A stretch of 64,000 bases of DNA from Gemmatimonadota bacterium (lineage in GTDB: Bacteria; Gemmatimonadota; Gemmatimonadetes; Longimicrobiales; Longimicrobiaceae). The notes under the pieces are model-generated. The model ran no database searches. It was not told the DNA's origin and was given only the letters and a program-made list of their open reading frames with translations. The stretch covers positions 1 to 64,000 of the forward strand of contig JAIRKD010000072.1 of assembly GCA_031260285.1 (NCBI GenBank), given 5' to 3'. This document shows positions 61,685 through 64,000 of this stretch, one piece after another. The position numbers were made by a program, and so were the translations under genes. The stretch's first letter is position 1. Each line of letters opens with the position of its first letter.

Positions 61685-62102
61685 GATCGGGTCACAACAA
61701 TCGGGCGGACACAGCGGGGGTATCTTCCTCTGAGGTCAGCCCGGAATGTCCTTCCCTCTCCCGCCATCTGCTGATTCGGGAGAGGCGCCATCAGCGGTGC
61801 TTCTCCTTTCTGTGCTGACCTCCTCTTTCGCCGCTGGTTCTGTGGGCACCTTCCTCATGGCGGTTCCCACTCCTTCAGGACGTTCCTTTGTCTGATGAAA
61901 ATATCAGAAATCAGGGAACGGAAATCCTGTGTGGCTCAACGCTTGCCGTTCCCCGCGGGCCGTGGAAGTTCACCGTGCCGGGCGGGCCGGATGTGCCTCC
62001 CCGGAAAACCGTCTGAGAGTCGAGCGTAACCTGCTCCGGATGGAGTCGTTCGCGTTCCAGGCTTTCCGACCCAGCCAGGGAAAGGGCACCTTGAAAGAGA
62101 GA
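61685..62102. other. Gene-free region with an imperfect palindrome
   Basis: About 420 nt without a supported gene. An interrupted inverted repeat at 61881-61920 (CGTTCC...TCTGAT / ATCAGA...GGAACG) could end the upstream operon or bind a regulator. The promoter of the following autotransporter gene should also be in this stretch. Confidence 0.45.
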
Positions 62103-64000
62103 ATGTTGAGGATTCGACCCGGGATCGGGTTCATGTCACGAATCCCTCGGGAGAAAGCTCTGTCGTATGGCAGGGATCGGGGAGACGGGGATCCCGGAGG
62201 CGAAGACCATTCGGGACGCGTTCCTGACAGCACCTCCCGCGTCCGCGTCTTCCTGATGATCACGGTCAGTCTCTGTGCTCTTCTGTCCGGAGCAAAGTCA
62301 GTTGCTGCGCAGTGTACTACGGTAAATCTAGGCGGTTTTACATACTCGAGCGGAACGACCGCTTATCCTTATGCCGTTCCTGATAGAAAGTGCTATAACA
62401 ATACAATCCGCACGACAAACACATTTACAATCAACACAGGTACAGTGCAGGTCATTGTACCGACCGATTATGTGCTCCCGACTGCAACTCCGGCCGGGAT
62501 GTACAACTCCATTTTTGCGCAGACGCACCCTAATGTAGGGATGCAGCTGATTGCGATGGCCCCCGCCGCAACACTGACCGGAAACGCTTCCGGCCTGGCG
62601 CTCGAGGACGCGGTCGGAAACCCTCTCAGCGTCCGTGACGTCAACATCCAGCAGGGTGGGGTTACCGTGGCCATCGGGTCCTATACCTATGGGCTGAGGA
62701 CGCAGTATGTCTCCGGAGCTGACGATAACGGTCTCTATATCGACTACCAGCTGACGCAGCTCGACCTTCAGCCGGGAGAAACACTGACTCTGACGGAGGC
62801 GCCTGGAGCCACGGGCATTGATATCGATATGGCGGCCCAGCTCACCGGAGCAGGGAATCTGAATGTCGCGGCGGATACACGGATCCGGTTGTCAAACGCC
62901 AACAATACATTCACTGGTACAACAGATATTTCCTCAGGTACGCTTGAGGCAGCTGCGACAGATGTCATAAGCAGCTCAGACGGAGTGAATGTGCATGGTG
63001 GTGCAACCTTTGATCTGCATGGATACAATCAGTCGGTTAATAACCTGGTCGGGAGTGGTACGGTAACCAATGCTTCCACAAATGAAGCGCTTATCACGCT
63101 GCACAATCCCGATTCTCCTTCCCTTTTCAGTGGATCCATCACAGGCCCGGAGTTGGGTGTGCACCTGGCTTCGGGAACGCAGATCCTGAGTGGTCCCAAC
63201 AGCTATGGCGGGCCGACAACGATCAGCGATGGAACGTTGCTCGCAGCGGCGACAAACACGCTGAGCCCGAACTCCGCGGTTACGGTCACGGGCTTCGGGA
63301 CACTGGATCTTGGGGGCTACAGCCAGACAGTTGCCGCGCTCAACAATGGGAGTCTTGTCACGATGGGGGCCGAAACCACACCTGGAGCGGTTCTCACGGT
63401 TAATGGAAATTATTTCGGCGATAATGGCGTAATGGTGTTCAATACGGCTCTCGGTAATGAAAATTCACCCACCGACAAACTCTGGGTGAGGGGCAATACC
63501 GGAGGAAACACCTTTGTGCTGGTCAACAATGTGGGTGGCCTCGGTGCCCAGACCAATGGCAACGGTATACGACTCGTGCAGGTGGATGGTGCATCCAATG
63601 GAACTTTTTTGCTGGACGGCCGGGTCTCAGCGGGCGCCTGGGATTACAACCTCTTCCACAATGGAGTGGGTGCTGACGCGGGCGACGGTGACTGGTACCT
63701 CCGCTCTGAAGCTTCAGGGGGAGGTGAAGAGCCGAGGGCGGAGGTGGAGGCTGCCATGGCAGTTCGGTCACTGATCAGTCATTACGGGCTTGCCACGCTC
63801 GGAACCTACCATGACCGCACCGGTGGGGAGATCTGCCTCGGAACCGTCTATCTGGATGGCCGATGCGAAACCACCGGGTGGCTTCGCCTGATCGGGGAGT
63901 TCGGCACATTTGACAATGAGGGGACGTTTGCGGACCGCGGAGCGTCATACACTTTCAGCCTTGGCGCGATGCAGGCCGGGATCGACCTCTACCGCTCCGC
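62103..64000 (+). CDS. Second autotransporter, 3' end beyond the window
   Basis: An open frame from ATG 62103 (alternatives ATG 62133 and 62256) runs off the window edge: 632 complete codons. A signal-like stretch 'VFLMITVSLCALLSGAKSVA' ends at AAQ. The passenger shows beta-strand repeats ('GTQILSGPNSYGGPTTISDG', 'GTLLAAATNTLSPNSAVTV') and then 'GGLGAQTNGNGIRLVQVDG' and 'YNLFHNGVGADAGDGDWYLR', nearly the same as the passenger-barrel junction of the autotransporter at 19967. Sequence after about residue 540 ('LISHYGLATLGTYHDRTGG') enters the translocator barrel. It is much shorter than its paralogue, lacking the long block of 'GGAV' repeats. Probably an outer-surface adhesin. Confidence 0.9.
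   Translation, partial: MLRIRPGIGFMSRIPREKALSYGRDRGDGDPGGEDHSGRVPDSTSRVRVFLMITVSLCALLSGAKSVAAQCTTVNLGGFTYSSGTTAYPYAVPDRKCYNNTIRTTNTFTINTGTVQVIVPTDYVLPTATPAGMYNSIFAQTHPNVGMQLIAMAPAATLTGNASGLALEDAVGNPLSVRDVNIQQGGVTVAIGSYTYGLRTQYVSGADDNGLYIDYQLTQLDLQPGETLTLTEAPGATGIDIDMAAQLTGAGNLNVAADTRIRLSNANNTFTGTTDISSGTLEAAATDVISSSDGVNVHGGATFDLHGYNQSVNNLVGSGTVTNASTNEALITLHNPDSPSLFSGSITGPELGVHLASGTQILSGPNSYGGPTTISDGTLLAAATNTLSPNSAVTVTGFGTLDLGGYSQTVAALNNGSLVTMGAETTPGAVLTVNGNYFGDNGVMVFNTALGNENSPTDKLWVRGNTGGNTFVLVNNVGGLGAQTNGNGIRLVQVDGASNGTFLLDGRVSAGAWDYNLFHNGVGADAGDGDWYLRSEASGGGEEPRAEVEAAMAVRSLISHYGLATLGTYHDRTGGEICLGTVYLDGRCETTGWLRLIGEFGTFDNEGTFADRGASYTFSLGAMQAGIDLYRS

Noticed and set aside
61945-61970. CGTTCCCCGCGGG stretch resembling a CRISPR repeat start
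   Set aside because: A single short match without the second half or periodic copies; coincidence in GC-rich DNA.
1-64000. tRNA, rRNA, insertion sequence or prophage
   Set aside because: I looked for T-loop consensus, transposase and phage hallmarks and found none I could support.

Overview
The window looks like a chromosomal segment of a diderm, moderately GC-rich bacterium. Evidence: a TonB-dependent receptor, two autotransporters, a Wza-type export protein, lipoboxed lipoproteins and many genes starting with GTG or TTG. The lipoprotein style (a 'CSDDPTGP' start, bacterial Ig-like repeats) and the carboxypeptidase-regulatory N-terminus of the receptor remind me of Gemmatimonadota. That is an impression from style, not a phylogenetic result. 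I see no tRNA, rRNA, transposase or phage module.

Layout. 1-1277: the leader-distal end of a type I-E-like CRISPR array (29-nt repeats, 32-nt spacers, exact 61-nt period), one decayed repeat just beyond it, and a degenerate one-spacer mini-array in the opposite orientation. No cas genes are inside the window. 1437-16788: mixed metabolic and envelope genes. These are a GT1 glycosyltransferase; a cobalamin riboswitch controlling a BtuB-like receptor followed by a BtuG-like beta-propeller lipoprotein; a PAP2 phosphatase; a GT28/MGDG-type glycosyltransferase; a broken PIN toxin in frame with its antitoxin beside a solitary DNA methyltransferase; an M14 zinc peptidase; an adenosine deaminase/Nudix pair; and copCD. 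17092-19681: an unusual single protein joining an Ohr peroxidase to an old yellow enzyme, followed by a zinc alcohol dehydrogenase. 19967-26066: a 1402-residue autotransporter and a large protein of unknown function.

26437-59475 is a large exopolysaccharide/surface glycan region. It contains a FemAB-like protein (frameshifted), glycosyltransferases of GT2 and GT4 type (including a tandem GT2 duplication), a VanZ-like protein, a WcaJ/PglC-type initiating sugar transferase, an ABC exporter (Wzm/Wzt with substrate-binding tail), an ATP-grasp enzyme, an O-antigen polymerase/ligase, an FkbH-like acyl-activating protein, an Ig-repeat lipoprotein with a lyase-like tail, two polysaccharide deacetylases (one of the XrtA/DUF3473 type), a low-molecular-weight tyrosine phosphatase, one Wza-like exporter and two Wzc-like tyrosine autokinases. 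Initiation, elongation, polymerisation, export and phospho-control are therefore all represented. ABC-type and Wzy/Wzc-type hallmarks are mixed, and no Wzx flippase or exosortase is visible.

59637-64000: a small operon of an outer-membrane beta-barrel-like protein and a secreted protein with a Met/His-rich tail, then the 5' part of a second autotransporter paralogous to the first. Several strong hairpin terminators separate the units and are listed individually.
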